From: Chloroflexota bacterium
GTDB lineage: Bacteria; Chloroflexota; Dehalococcoidia; Tepidiformales; Tepidiformaceae
Length of the DNA stretch: 64,000 bases
Assembly: GCA_016234445.1 (NCBI GenBank)
Contig: JACRBT010000005.1
Location: 1 to 64,000, forward strand
Reading direction: 5' to 3'
Shown: piece after piece, positions 52,771 to 62,356 of the stretch
Position numbering within the stretch: the stretch's first letter is position 1
Layout: every line of letters starts with the position of its first letter
Made by a program: the position numbers and the translations under genes
Notes under the pieces: model-generated
What the model was told of the DNA's origin: nothing
The model's database searches: none
Seen by the model: the letters and a program-made list of their open reading frames with translations, nothing else

Positions 52771-52914
52771 CTAGTACTTCGGACAGAAAGTTGGCGCTGG
52801 GAGGTTCCACGCGCTACGCGGCTCACTCCCCCTCTCCTCACGAAGTGGGAGAGGGGCCCGGGGGGTGAGGGGGCCTCGCAGCGATCGATCGCTAACTTAC
52901 GCAAGTGAGGCTAG
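52771..52914. mobile_element. MITE-like element with CTAGTACT end, copy 2
   Basis: 144 bp, near-identical to 3436-3580, with CTAGTACT at the left end and CTAG at the right end (the right end reads GAGGCTAG rather than AGTACTAG). It contains one GC-rich palindrome (52827-52871). The terminal CTAG supplies the TAG stop of sucD (52911-52913, minus strand). Confidence 0.7.
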
Positions 52915-53795
52915 AGCAGTCCGCGCTCCTGGAGTGCGCGCTTCATGGTGCTTCCGATTTCGGCCGGCGAATCGCTCACGTAGGCCCCGGCGGCCCGGAG
53001 CGCGGCCTTCTTGTTCTCGGCCTTGCCGTCTTCGCCGGAGATGATCGCCCCGGCGTGGCCCATCCGCCGGCCCGCGGGCGCCGTGGCCCCCGCGATGAAG
53101 GCGACCACAGGCTTCTTCACCTTCTCCTTGATGTAGACGGCGGCTTCCTGTTCGGCGCTCCCGCCGATTTCGCCCACCATCACGATCGCTTTCGTCCCCG
53201 GGTCTTCGTTCAGCATCCGGATCGCCTCGACCTGGCGCGTGCCGATGATCGGGTCGCCCCCAACGCCAATGCACGTGCTCTGGCCGATGCCGAGGTCGGT
53301 CAGCTGGGCGACGACTTCGTAGACCAGCGTCCCTGAGCGGCTGACGACGCCGACGCCGCCGGGCAGGAAGACGTCCCCGGGCATGATCCCCACCCGTGTC
53401 TTCGTCCCCGGGGTGATGACGCCCGGGCAGTTCGGGCCGATGAGCGTGGTCCCGCTCCCGAGGAGGGCGCGCTTCACCGTCACCATGTCCAGCACGGGGA
53501 TGCCTTCCGTGATGCAGACGACCAGCGGGATCTTCGCCGCCGTCGCTTCGAGGATGGCGTCCGCCGCCCCGGGCGCCGGCACGAAGATGATGCTGACGTT
53601 GGCCCCGGTGTCCCGGACCGCGTGGTCGACGGTCGTGAAAATCGGGACGCCGTCCTGCTGTTCGCCGCCGCGGCGAGGGTGGATGGCGGCGACGACGTTC
53701 GTGCCGTAGGCGATGGAACGGCGCATGTGGTTGGCGCCCTCCGTGCCGATGCCCTGGACGAGAAGACGGGTGTTCTGGTCGACGAGAACTGCCAT
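52911..53795 (-). CDS. sucD: Succinyl-CoA ligase alpha subunit
   Basis: A 294-residue protein. CoA-binding Rossmann start ([14 protein letters not shown]), [11 protein letters not shown], and the phosphorylated histidine H247 in [10 protein letters not shown]. It makes GTP or ATP in the TCA cycle with a beta subunit. No sucC is adjacent: the next gene upstream is CYTH-CHAD. The ATG at 53793-53795 ([10 protein letters not shown]) is the start. Its TAG stop lies in the terminal CTAG of the MITE-like element. Confidence 0.92.
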   Translation of the reverse strand: MAVLVDQNTRLLVQGIGTEGANHMRRSIAYGTNVVAAIHPRRGGEQQDGVPIFTTVDHAVRDTGANVSIIFVPAPGAADAILEATAAKIPLVVCITEGIPVLDMVTVKRALLGSGTTLIGPNCPGVITPGTKTRVGIMPGDVFLPGGVGVVSRSGTLVYEVVAQLTDLGIGQSTCIGVGGDPIIGTRQVEAIRMLNEDPGTKAIVMVGEIGGSAEQEAAVYIKEKVKKPVVAFIAGATAPAGRRMGHAGAIISGEDGKAENKKAALRAAGAYVSDSPAEIGSTMKRALQERGLL

Positions 53796-53915
53796 GGGAG
53801 CGAAGTCCGGTGTGCGATTTCCGGTTCGGGAAGCGGCCATCTGGCGGCGTCCCAGGGTTCGGAGGCCCGGCGTTTCAGGATACAGGGAACGCCCGTTAGT
53901 GTCCGGCCCGGGGAC

Positions 53916-55505
53916 TCAGGGCGCCGGGGGACGCCGCGACTCAAGGAGCCGCCGGAGCGCCCGCCACTCACTCCCGCCGAGCGGCTTGTAGACCGCCGGG
54001 AACCTCGCCCGTAGCTCTTCCGCCTGGACACGGTAACGTTCGCTGATCGCGCCCATCGCCAGCACCGTTTCCGGCCCCAGGCGGCGGCCCGCCCGCCCTG
54101 CCATCTCGTGGAGCATCGCCACCGCCACGTCCGCGTCCTGGTGGAGCCCCAACACGTCCTGGAGCGCAGTCAACCGCACGCTGACGTCCGTCGCCGGCTT
54201 GCCGTAGACGGGCCCGGCGAATTCGAGGCAGTAGCGCAGCCGTTTCGCCTCGATCCGGAGGAGGTGGTACTCGGCCGCCGGCGTCCCCGGGACGATCCGG
54301 TCGCCGCGCTTTCGCAGCCGCCGGTAGCGGGTCTTCAGCAGGTCGGGCGCCGTCGCCAGGATCGGCCGCGCGCCGGGGGCGAAGCGCCGCGCGGGCCCCC
54401 GCCGGAGCACGGCCGTGAACCGCAGGACGAACCGCTCGTAACGCCGCGAGTCGAGCACCCGCAGCATCCGCGTCCGCGCCGCCGTCCGCCGGGCTTCGAA
54501 GAGGTCGGCGATGGCGTCGAGGGCGTGGACCCGGCCCGGGTCGAAGCCCTCGCGCCACTCGCCGATCCGTTCGAGCTGGACGTCGAGGTCGCGGACCTCC
54601 CCGAGCGCCGCCGCCACCCAGCCGAGTTCGTCCCGGATGCGTTGGATCGCCGGCGACAGGAAGGGCCGGAAGGCGCTCATCGCGGCCCGCAGCCGCCGGG
54701 CGGCGACCCGCATGTCGTGGAGCGCTTCGATGTCGTGGCCGATGCGCGTGCCCGCCTCGTTCGCGAGGAAGACGGCAAAGTGCTTCCGCATGATCGCAAA
54801 CGCGACCTCGCTGGTGGGCATGGCGTCGGTGACCGCGGTGGAGCCCAGTTCGGGCACGGCCGGGGTTGGCTGTTGTCCCGTCGCTTCGAGGGCTGCTTCG
54901 AACTTCGAGGTCCCAACGGCCCTCAGCCCGCCGGTGACAACCAGCAGATCGACGAAACGCTGCGCCCGGGCGACCGCCGCCGCGTCGACTTCGACCTCAA
55001 CCCGGGCGAACCGCACGGGCTCGGCGCCTTCGCGAGGGATCGAGGTCTCGTCGAGTGCGATCTCCCCGAGGTGGCCCTCGTCGTCGCCGAGGAGGAAGGT
55101 CTGGCGATGAGTGCGGACGCTGAAGACAGGCCGCAGCGGGCGCGTCCCCGCCGCCGCCCGGATGAGCTTCCCGCCCGGGCCGGGGGCCGCCGCCAGCGCC
55201 TCGGGGGCGACCACCTCCAGCCGCTCGTTGATCTCGCGGCGGCTTCGCATCCCGTCTTTGGCGTCGGCGAAGGCCTTCAGCGTCAACTCGGCGCCGTCCT
55301 TCTTCTCCCGCGTGCGGCAGGTGAAGCGGGCGGCGTGGATGCGCCAGTCGTCCGTGTCGTAGTAGGTGTCGTCGAGGTCCTTCACCGCCCCGGGCGTGAC
55401 GTGGTAGCCGGGGACTCGCGCGGACGCCAGCCACTCCGCGATCGGGCCCACGGCGGGCGCGCTGAACTGCCATTCGACTTCGATGTGGTCTTCGGGCGTC
55501 GACAT
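53916..55505 (-). CDS. CYTH-CHAD domain protein
   Basis: A 529-residue protein. The CYTH domain (about 1-190) starts HIEVEWQF with the expected acidic residues and has YYDTDDWRIH and the LTLKAFADAKDG block. The CHAD domain (about 230-529) has helices HDIEALHDMRVAARRLRAAM, RDLDVQLERIG and a histidine-rich end (LLRIEAKRLRYCLEF). Such proteins bind or process polyphosphate and are granule-associated; the triphosphatase activity is unproven. Start ATG at 55505 (MSTPEDH); an ATG three codons upstream is the alternative. Confidence 0.9.
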   Translation of the reverse strand: MSTPEDHIEVEWQFSAPAVGPIAEWLASARVPGYHVTPGAVKDLDDTYYDTDDWRIHAARFTCRTREKKDGAELTLKAFADAKDGMRSRREINERLEVVAPEALAAAPGPGGKLIRAAAGTRPLRPVFSVRTHRQTFLLGDDEGHLGEIALDETSIPREGAEPVRFARVEVEVDAAAVARAQRFVDLLVVTGGLRAVGTSKFEAALEATGQQPTPAVPELGSTAVTDAMPTSEVAFAIMRKHFAVFLANEAGTRIGHDIEALHDMRVAARRLRAAMSAFRPFLSPAIQRIRDELGWVAAALGEVRDLDVQLERIGEWREGFDPGRVHALDAIADLFEARRTAARTRMLRVLDSRRYERFVLRFTAVLRRGPARRFAPGARPILATAPDLLKTRYRRLRKRGDRIVPGTPAAEYHLLRIEAKRLRYCLEFAGPVYGKPATDVSVRLTALQDVLGLHQDADVAVAMLHEMAGRAGRRLGPETVLAMGAISERYRVQAEELRARFPAVYKPLGGSEWRALRRLLESRRPPAP

Positions 55506-55650
55506 GAGCGTCAATCATAGGCCCGGCGCGTGCTCCAGTGGTTAGCGCGGGCGCCCTGTCCCCCGGAAGTTGCGCGGGGTGGGGAAGTGCCGCCATGCTA
55601 CCCGCACATCCCGCCCGGTCTCCCGGGCCACTTCGCAGAGGTTCGCTCCC

Positions 55651-56835
55651 ATGGCAAACGCGCTCGATGGCATCAAAGTGCTCGACCTTTCCCGGCTGGC
55701 CCCGGGGCCCTACTGCTCCATGCTCCTCGCCGACTTCGGGGCCGACGTGACCCTGGTCGAGGCGATCCCAGGCTCGTCCGCGAAGCTGGGCGCCGGGCCG
55801 CGCAACACCGAGGGCGCCCAGCGCGCCGCCGCCTACAACGCCCTCGGCCGCGGCAAGAAGTCCATCGCCCTCAACCTCAAGGACGAGGCTGCCCGCGAGA
55901 TCTTCTACGAGATGGTCCGCGGCGCCGACGTCGTCATGGAGGGCTTCCGGCCCGGCGTCGTCAAGCGCCTCGGCGTCGACTACGAAGCGCTGGCGAAGAT
56001 CAATCCCCGGATCATCACCTGCTCGGTCTCGGGCTTCGGCCAGACCGGTCCCTACAGCCAGCTCGTCGGCCACGACATCAACTACATCTCCGTCGGCGGC
56101 GCTCTCGGCGTCACGGGGCGGCCCGGGCAGAAGCCGTCCATCCCAATCAACCTCGTCGCGGACTTCGCCGGCGGCGGGCTCATGGCGGCCTTCGCCATCT
56201 GCCTCGCGATCATCGCGCGCGAAAAGACCGGCCGCGGCCAAGACATCGACATCGGCATGAGCGACGGCGTCCTTTCGCTCATGACCTCGGCCTTCACGAG
56301 CTTCTTCGGCCAGGGCCAGGCCATCCGCCCGGGGGCGTTCCTCCTCAACGGCGCCGCCCCCTTCTACGACGTCTACGAGTGCAGCGACGGCCGCTGGTTC
56401 TCCCTCGGCAGCATCGAATCCCACTTCTACGAGGCCCTCTGCCGCATCCTCGGGCTCGAAGAGTACCTCGCCAGCCAGTTCGACCAGTCGAAGTGGGCCG
56501 AGCAGAAGACGAAGGTCGCCGCCGTCATGAAGACGAAGACCGCCGACGAGTGGATGGAGCTCATGTCCCGCTACGACATCTGCGCCGCGCCCGTCCTCGA
56601 AATGGAGAACGTCGTCACCAACCCCCACAACCTCGCCCGCGGGATGGTGGTCGAAGTCGACTCCCCCATCGGCAAGGTGAAGCAGATCGGCGTCGGGCCG
56701 AAGTTGAGTGGCACGCCCGGCCGGCCCACCCATTCGGCCCCGATCATCGGCCAGCACACCGACCAGATCCTCAAGGCTATGGGCTACGACGACGCCCGGA
56801 TCGCGAAACTTCGGGAGGCAGGCGCCGTGGGCTGA
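55651..56835 (+). CDS. CaiB/BaiF family III CoA transferase
   Basis: A 394-residue CoA transferase, MANALDGIKVLDLSRLAPGP at the start (the second in the window). VTLVEAIPGSSAK, GFGQTGPYSQLVGHDINYIS and FAGGGLMAAFAICLAIIARE are the hallmarks. Alpha-methylacyl-CoA racemase-type activity is also possible. The ATG at 55651 is chosen; the longer upstream reading adds non-family residues. Confidence 0.9.
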   Translation: MANALDGIKVLDLSRLAPGPYCSMLLADFGADVTLVEAIPGSSAKLGAGPRNTEGAQRAAAYNALGRGKKSIALNLKDEAAREIFYEMVRGADVVMEGFRPGVVKRLGVDYEALAKINPRIITCSVSGFGQTGPYSQLVGHDINYISVGGALGVTGRPGQKPSIPINLVADFAGGGLMAAFAICLAIIAREKTGRGQDIDIGMSDGVLSLMTSAFTSFFGQGQAIRPGAFLLNGAAPFYDVYECSDGRWFSLGSIESHFYEALCRILGLEEYLASQFDQSKWAEQKTKVAAVMKTKTADEWMELMSRYDICAAPVLEMENVVTNPHNLARGMVVEVDSPIGKVKQIGVGPKLSGTPGRPTHSAPIIGQHTDQILKAMGYDDARIAKLREAGAVG

Positions 56836-56844
56836 GCCCCGGCG

Positions 56845-58155
56845 TTAGCCCCGCGCGGCCGCGTCGAGCGACGGCGTCAGCGTGTCCACCAGCAGGTCGA
56901 TGTCGGCGTTGGTAATGGTGAACGGCGGGCCGATGAGGAGGGCGTCGCGCACCGGGCCTGACCCGGCGGCGTAGTAGAAGACACCCCGGCGGAGGCCCTG
57001 GGCCTGGACGCGCTGGGCGAACCGCGAGCCCGCCGGGAAGCGCTCCAGCGTCGTCCGGTCCTTCACGAGTTCGATGCCGAGCATGAGCCCCAGGCCGCGG
57101 ATCTCGCCGACGTTGGGATGGGTCCCCACCGCTTCTTCGAGCCGGGCGCGGAGATGCTTGCCCACCTGTGCGGCCCGCGCCACCAGGTCCTCGCGCTCCA
57201 TGATCTCCAGCACCACGTCGGCGGCGGCGCAGGCGGAGGGGTGCCCGGCGAAGGTGTGGAACATCACGTCTTCGTGCCGGGCCGCCAGCGGCGCCACGAC
57301 CGCTTCGGTGGCGAAGACGCCTCCCAGGGGCGCGTAGCCCCCGGCCAGCCCCTTCCCCCCGACGAGGATGTCGGGGACGACGCCCCAGTGGTCGACCGCG
57401 AACTTCCGCCCGGTGCGCCCGAACCCGGTCATCACCTCGTCCGCGATCAGCAGGATCCCGTGGCGACTGCAGATTTCGCGCACCCGTGGCCAGTAGTCGT
57501 CCGGCGGGACCATCGCGCCCCCGGCCGAACCCACGACCGGCTCGGCGATGAAGGCGGCCACGGTGTCCGGCCCCTCTTCCCGGATGACGCGTTCCAAATC
57601 GTCGGCGGGATGTGGCCCACCTTCGGGCGCCCCGAGGATCCGGTAGGGCGCGGGGGCCTTCGGGAATGGCACCAGCATCGGTTCGAAGCCGGCCCGGCGC
57701 GGCGCGTGGTTCCCGACCGCCAGCGCCCCGAGCGTCACCCCGTGGTAGGAGAGGTCGGTGCCGATCACCTTCCAGCGGCTCTCCCGGCCGGAGGCGACGT
57801 GGTGCTGCCGCGCCAGCCGCAGGGCGGCTTCGACTGCTTCCGACCCGCCGCTCGTGAACATCACCCGGGTGATCCCCTTCGGCAGCCAGTGGTCGATGAG
57901 CCGTTCGACCAGCCGCACGCGGTGGGGGGTCGCGAACGGCGGCACGACGTAGGTCGTCTCGACCAGCGCCCGAGCCACCGCTTCGGCGACCTCCTGGCGG
58001 CCGTGGCCGATGTTCATGACGATCGCCCCGCCGGCGGCGTCGAGGATACGCTGGCCGCTTGGCGTGACCAGGTACGCTCCCTCCGCGCGCTCGATCGCGA
58101 AGGGGACGCTGTGAGGGACGAAGGCCATGCGGGCGATGGGGTCGGTGTCAGGCAT
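56845..58155 (-). CDS. Class III PLP aminotransferase
   Basis: A 436-residue fold-type I enzyme of the acetylornithine/GSAM group. SGGSEAVEAALRLAR binds the PLP phosphate, D-E in LLIADEVMTGFGRTG (239-249) contacts the ring, and K268 in VGGKGLAGG is the Schiff-base lysine. It transaminates an omega-amino acid or similar to an aldehyde; the exact substrate is unknown. ATG at 58155 (MPDTDPIARM) is chosen because upstream residues are low-complexity. It is convergent with the CoA transferase. Confidence 0.92.
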   Translation of the reverse strand: MPDTDPIARMAFVPHSVPFAIERAEGAYLVTPSGQRILDAAGGAIVMNIGHGRQEVAEAVARALVETTYVVPPFATPHRVRLVERLIDHWLPKGITRVMFTSGGSEAVEAALRLARQHHVASGRESRWKVIGTDLSYHGVTLGALAVGNHAPRRAGFEPMLVPFPKAPAPYRILGAPEGGPHPADDLERVIREEGPDTVAAFIAEPVVGSAGGAMVPPDDYWPRVREICSRHGILLIADEVMTGFGRTGRKFAVDHWGVVPDILVGGKGLAGGYAPLGGVFATEAVVAPLAARHEDVMFHTFAGHPSACAAADVVLEIMEREDLVARAAQVGKHLRARLEEAVGTHPNVGEIRGLGLMLGIELVKDRTTLERFPAGSRFAQRVQAQGLRRGVFYYAAGSGPVRDALLIGPPFTITNADIDLLVDTLTPSLDAAARG

Positions 58156-58190
58156 GACGAAAGTATGCGCCGCCCCGTTGCCGCCGTCAG

Positions 58191-58664
58191 CTACCGCCGC
58201 CAGGGGACCCGCGGGGTGCTCGCCGCCAGGTAGAGCGGGTGCCGGGGCTCTCCCCCTCGCGTCATCCCGAGGCAGGTCAGGTTGTTGCCCTGGAGGAGGT
58301 CGAGCGCTCGCGCCCCGGCGTCGCGGAAGGTTCCGTGCGCTCCCCACGCCAGCAACACTTCGACACAGCCCGCCGCGGCGTCCCGGAGATACCCTTCGTT
58401 CCCCGTGCCCTCCGGGTTCGGAGCCGCGAAAAGTTCACGCGGACTCGTGGCCCGGCGGGCGAAGAGGTTGACCACGTCCACCCGGCCGAAGCCCCAGCTA
58501 CGCGCGAAGCCACAGACTCGCCGGATCGTTGGGTCGTCGGTGATGGCGTCCGCGGTGCTCGGGTTGAGCATGACGACGGTGAGCCGCGGCAACGTCACCT
58601 CCCACTCGCGCCAGAGCAGGTAGCGGTACTGGCCAGTGGAGTCGAACACCGCGCCGCTTCGCAT
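58191..58664 (-). CDS. DUF1643 family protein
   Basis: A 157-residue protein of DUF1643 with FDSTGQYRYLLWREW, VMLNPSTADAITDDPTIRRV and VNLFARRATSPRELF, the family's usual sequence. The function is unknown. It lies upstream of the aminotransferase on the same strand, 35 bp from its start. It diverges from the SMP-30 gene. Confidence 0.85.
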   Translation of the reverse strand: MRSGAVFDSTGQYRYLLWREWEVTLPRLTVVMLNPSTADAITDDPTIRRVCGFARSWGFGRVDVVNLFARRATSPRELFAAPNPEGTGNEGYLRDAAAGCVEVLLAWGAHGTFRDAGARALDLLQGNNLTCLGMTRGGEPRHPLYLAASTPRVPWRR

Positions 58665-58753
58665 GCTCCGAGCCTAACCCCTCCGTTCGCCCGTGGCAGC
58701 CGGTGGGCGAACTGCGTACGATGGCCCCCAATCGCGTTCCTCCGGGGGTAGCT

Positions 58754-59680
58754 ATGGTTGACTTTCGCGTTGTGGCCGCGGACCTTGCCTTCCCGGAGGG
58801 ACCGCTGGAGTTGCCCGGCGGCGACATCCTCGTCACCGAGATCCGGGCCGGCGTCCTCACCCGGGTCACGCCTGCGGGCCAGAAGTCGACCTTCGCGGTC
58901 ACGGGCGGCGGCCCCAACGGCGCCGCCATCGGCCCCGACGGCGCCATCTACGTCTGCCAGAACGGCGGCTTCGAATGGAACCAGGCCAACATCGGCGGGG
59001 CCACGCTGCTGATGCCCGGGGAACAGCCCGCGGACTACATCGGCGGCCAGATCCAGCGGGTCAGCGCCGATGGCGGTGAGGTGACGACCCTCTACCGTTC
59101 CTGCGCCAGCGTGCCCCTCAAGGGGCCGAACGACATCGTCTTCGACGCCGAAGGCAACTTCTACTTCACCGACCACGGCAAGACGCACCCTCGCTTGCGC
59201 GACCGCACCGGCGTCTTCTATGCCTCGCCCGACGGGAAGATGATCAAAGAGATCATCTTCCCCATGGAGGGCCCGAACGGCATCGGCCTGAGCCCGGATG
59301 GCAAGACGCTCTACGTCGCCGAAACGCCGACCGGCCGCGTCTGGGCGAACGACCTTGCGGGACCGGGACAGATCGCCGGGCGGCGCGTCCTCGGCACCGT
59401 GCCCGGCGCCGCGCCCATGCACCTCGGCCTCTGCGACTCGCTCTGCGTCGACGGCGAAGGCAACGTCATTGTCGCCACGCTGGTAAACGGCGGCCTCACG
59501 TCAATCTCCCCCGACGGGTCGAAGCTGACGCATTACCCCTTCCCGGACCTGCTCGTCACGAACGCATGCTTCGCCGGTCCCGGGCTCAGGACGCTCTACG
59601 TGACCCTGAGCACGACAGGCAAGCTGGTCGCAGTCGACAACTGGCCGGCGAAGGGGCTGAAGCTGCACTTCCAGGCCTGA
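58754..59680 (+). CDS. SMP-30/gluconolactonase-like protein
   Basis: A 308-residue six-blade beta-propeller of the SMP-30/gluconolactonase/LRE-like family. Early blade FPEGPLELPGGDILVTEIRA and metal-ligand blocks GPNDIVFDAEGNFYFTDH and GIGLSPDGKTLYVAETPTGR are clear. It should hydrolyse lactones or esters. A TACGAT -10-like element is about 30 nt upstream. Start ATG at 58754 (MVDFRVVAADL). Confidence 0.88.
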   Translation: MVDFRVVAADLAFPEGPLELPGGDILVTEIRAGVLTRVTPAGQKSTFAVTGGGPNGAAIGPDGAIYVCQNGGFEWNQANIGGATLLMPGEQPADYIGGQIQRVSADGGEVTTLYRSCASVPLKGPNDIVFDAEGNFYFTDHGKTHPRLRDRTGVFYASPDGKMIKEIIFPMEGPNGIGLSPDGKTLYVAETPTGRVWANDLAGPGQIAGRRVLGTVPGAAPMHLGLCDSLCVDGEGNVIVATLVNGGLTSISPDGSKLTHYPFPDLLVTNACFAGPGLRTLYVTLSTTGKLVAVDNWPAKGLKLHFQA

Positions 59681-59698
59681 CCCGGGGGCGCCTGTTCC

Positions 59699-60481
59699 TC
59701 AGGCCGGGGCGGCGAAGATCTGCACCTGGATGGTCACTTCCGATTCGACCGTGACGAAACCGCCGATGTCCGGCTTGGTGATCCCGAAGTCGGTGTACTT
59801 GAACTTGAGCGTCGCCAGCCCCGAGAGGATCTCGCCGTCCTTCTTCACCTTCAGCTCCCAGGTGACTTCCTTCTTGACACCGTGAAGGTCGAACGTCCCG
59901 GTGAGCTGCATCACCGAGTCGGTGGCGCCGAACTGCGCCGGCATCCCGGTCAGCTTCGTCGCCGTGAAAGTCGCCGTCGGGTACCTCGACGTCTGAAGCG
60001 CGTCCTGCGCCCGGCTGTCGCGGCGCGACTCGTCGCTCTTCAGCTTCGTCAGCCCGACGGTGAAGGTCGTGGTCTTCGCGGGGTCGAGGCCCTCGGCGGT
60101 GAAGTGGAACTCGCCGCTGACTTCGCTCGTCGTGCCCTTCGCGACCGACGACGTCGGAAGGCTGGCGAGCTTCTCCGGCGCCAGGTACCAGGCGAGGGAC
60201 TGGCCGGCCACGATCTTGTAGGACTGCGAACCGATCGACGAGGCCGCCGCCGCCGACGTCCCTGACCCGCTTGCCGTGGCCGAAGCGGCGGGCTGCGTCG
60301 AAGCGGGCTTCGTCGTTGGAGTCGCGGCTGCGGCGGTCCTCACCGCGTCGGTGACGTCGCTGGTCGACTCCTGGACCTCGTTTGACTCGCGGATGAAGAA
60401 CCACCAGCCGGCGCCGAGGAGGACGAGAAGGACGAAAAATCCGCCGGCGAGGCGGACAGGGAGAAGACGGGAGAGGGACAC
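59699..60481 (-). CDS. YceI family protein with membrane anchor
   Basis: A 260-residue protein. One N-terminal transmembrane helix (GGFFVLLVLLGAGWWFFI), a Ser/Thr/Ala-rich linker, then a YceI domain (about 90-260) with a lipocalin-like beta barrel (SYKIVAGQSLAWYLAPEKLA, SRYPTATFTATKLTGMPAQF, GTFDLHGVKKEVTWELKVKKD). The family binds polyisoprenoids or amphiphiles in the periplasm/outside. GTG start (60479-60481) has AGGAG 7 nt upstream. Convergent with the SMP-30 gene. Confidence 0.85.
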   Translation of the reverse strand: MSLSRLLPVRLAGGFFVLLVLLGAGWWFFIRESNEVQESTSDVTDAVRTAAAATPTTKPASTQPAASATASGSGTSAAAASSIGSQSYKIVAGQSLAWYLAPEKLASLPTSSVAKGTTSEVSGEFHFTAEGLDPAKTTTFTVGLTKLKSDESRRDSRAQDALQTSRYPTATFTATKLTGMPAQFGATDSVMQLTGTFDLHGVKKEVTWELKVKKDGEILSGLATLKFKYTDFGITKPDIGGFVTVESEVTIQVQIFAAPA

Positions 60482-60596
60482 TACGGCTCCTGGCCCGGGA
60501 CGCCGGGCTCCCGCCATTGTCGCGGGCGCCAGGGTAAACGGCCGTAAAGCGCCGCGCGGACGCCCCTGACGGGCCAAGGCCGTATGCTGCGCTCCC

Positions 60597-61805
60597 ATGT
60601 GGAGAGGCCTTGGGCTCACCCTCGGCGCCTGGTGTGCCGGCGCGGTTGCGCTCCGGGCCGTCGTCGTCCCGGCCGAGCACTGCCCTGCCCCGGCCGTCCA
60701 GGATCTCCACGCCTCGGCGCTCGCGGCCGGGGGGTGGATCGAACGTGCACTCCAGCCCGACGGCACCTACGTCTACGAATACGACGCTAACGACGACTCC
60801 CTCGCCTCCACCTACAACGTCGTCCGCCACGCCGGGGTGACCATGTCGCTCTACCAGCTCGCCGCCGCCGGAGACCCCGGTGCGCTCCCCGCCGCCGACC
60901 GCGCCCTCGCCTGGATGGAAGGCAACCTCGTCCGCCGCGACGATTGGGCCGCCTTTCGCGACCCGAACAGCGGCGGGGTGCAGCTCGGCGCCAGCGCCCT
61001 GATGCTGATGAGCCTCAACCAGCGCCGCCTCGCGACGGGGGACGGGCGCTACGACGCGGAAATGCACGAAGTCGCCCGCTTCCTGCTCGTGCTCCAGCGG
61101 GAAGACGGCAGCTTCCTGAACCGCTGGGACCCGTCGACCGGGGTGCCCTACCCCGGCGAGACCTCCCGCTACGCCACCGGCGAGGCGTTCTGGGCATTGG
61201 CGATGATGCACCGCTTCTTCCCCGGCGAAGGCTGGGATCGCCCCGCGCGGCTCGTCGCCGACTACCTCTCGCTCCATCGGGACGACGTGGAGCAGAACAA
61301 GTTCCCGCCCTGGGCCGACCAGTGGGCCGCCTACGGCCTCGCCGAGATGGCGGACTGGCCGCTTCCCCCGGGGGCGCCGCCCAACCTCAATGACGACAAC
61401 ATCCGCTACGCCCGCGACCTTGCCGCCCGATTCGGCTTCCTCGTCCGGGCCGAATCGCAGCGGCGGGATACGTGGTGGTCGAAAGCTATCCACGGGCGCC
61501 AGGCGCGCGCCGCGGGCATGGGCACCTGGGTCGAGGGCCTGACGTCGCTCTGGCGGTTCGCCCGGATCGACCCCCGGATGGCCGCCGACGCCCCGAAGCT
61601 GGCCGAACGGGCGGTCTGCGCGGCCGGGCTCCTCGCCGAGCGCCAGGTGACGGCCGCCACGGCGCAACGCTACGCCCGGCCATCGCTCGTCGAAGGGGCA
61701 TGGTTCACCGATGGGGTGACGCGCATGGACGACCAGCAACACGCCATCTCCGGGCTCCTCCGGACCGAGGCGATCGTGCAATCGTGGGGGGAAGCGAACC
61801 GATGA
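60597..61805 (+). CDS. Secreted alpha/alpha-toroid-like protein
   Basis: A 402-residue protein with a hydrophobic N-terminus (LTLGAWCAGAVALRAVVV). Repeats of helices (ALAAGGWIERALQPDGTYVY, YNVVRHAGVTMSLYQLAAAG, FLLVLQREDGSFLNRWDPST, TGEAFWALAMMHRFFP) fit an alpha-alpha toroid as in glycosidases, lyases or terpene cyclases. The catalytic type is not assigned. TATGCT ends 8 nt before the ATG with no SD, so probably leaderless. It overlaps the MarC gene by ATGA. Confidence 0.7.
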   Translation: MWRGLGLTLGAWCAGAVALRAVVVPAEHCPAPAVQDLHASALAAGGWIERALQPDGTYVYEYDANDDSLASTYNVVRHAGVTMSLYQLAAAGDPGALPAADRALAWMEGNLVRRDDWAAFRDPNSGGVQLGASALMLMSLNQRRLATGDGRYDAEMHEVARFLLVLQREDGSFLNRWDPSTGVPYPGETSRYATGEAFWALAMMHRFFPGEGWDRPARLVADYLSLHRDDVEQNKFPPWADQWAAYGLAEMADWPLPPGAPPNLNDDNIRYARDLAARFGFLVRAESQRRDTWWSKAIHGRQARAAGMGTWVEGLTSLWRFARIDPRMAADAPKLAERAVCAAGLLAERQVTAATAQRYARPSLVEGAWFTDGVTRMDDQQHAISGLLRTEAIVQSWGEANR

Positions 61806-62356
61806 CCGACTACCTGAAGCTGGCGCTGATCTTCTTCGCCGCGGTGAACCCCGCGAGCGTGGCCCTGGCGATGGGTAGGCCGGCCGGCGAACGGCGCACC
61901 ATGGCCGCCGCCGGGTTCATGGTCGCGGCCGCCGTGCTGGCCGCCGCCGCCGGCGTCGCCGACAGCCTCCTCGACCTCCTCGAAATCGCCCCCGAGACCT
62001 TCCGCATCGCCGGCGGGATCGTCATGGTGACCGCGGGCGTGCTGGCACTCTGGGAGCCCGGCCGGCAAGCGCGCGACGTAGCCCCCGGGTGGCAGGGAGG
62101 CCTCTTCCCGCTTGGCATCCCGCTCCTCGCGGGCCCGGCAGCGGTCGCCGCCGTCATGAGTTACGGCGCGGACGAAGGCACCGGCCTCGCCCTGGGAGCG
62201 CTGGCGCCCGCGGTCGTCCTCGCGACGGCGCTGTTCGTGGCCGCCGCGGAGCGGCCTTCGACACGGAACGCGCTGCGGGCGGTGGCGATGCTCACCGCGG
62301 CCCTCCTCGTCGTTGCCGGCGCCGGGCTCATCGTCAGCGGCGTCCGGGACATCTAG
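61802..62356 (+). CDS. MarC family membrane protein
   Basis: A 184-residue multi-pass MarC/NAAT-type protein, somewhat short. Start KLALIFFAAVNPASVALAMG is the family NPxS-type signature; hydrophobic helices follow and PLGIPLLAGPAAVAAVM is the second family motif. Function unclear. ATGA overlap with the toroid gene. Its TAG shares a CTAG (62353-62356) with the convergent nitroreductase. Confidence 0.82.
   Translation: MTDYLKLALIFFAAVNPASVALAMGRPAGERRTMAAAGFMVAAAVLAAAAGVADSLLDLLEIAPETFRIAGGIVMVTAGVLALWEPGRQARDVAPGWQGGLFPLGIPLLAGPAAVAAVMSYGADEGTGLALGALAPAVVLATALFVAAAERPSTRNALRAVAMLTAALLVVAGAGLIVSGVRDI

Noticed and set aside
53796-53915. Gap between sucD and CYTH-CHAD checked for sucC remnants
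   Set aside because: Only 120 bp with no similarity to the ATP-grasp beta subunit.
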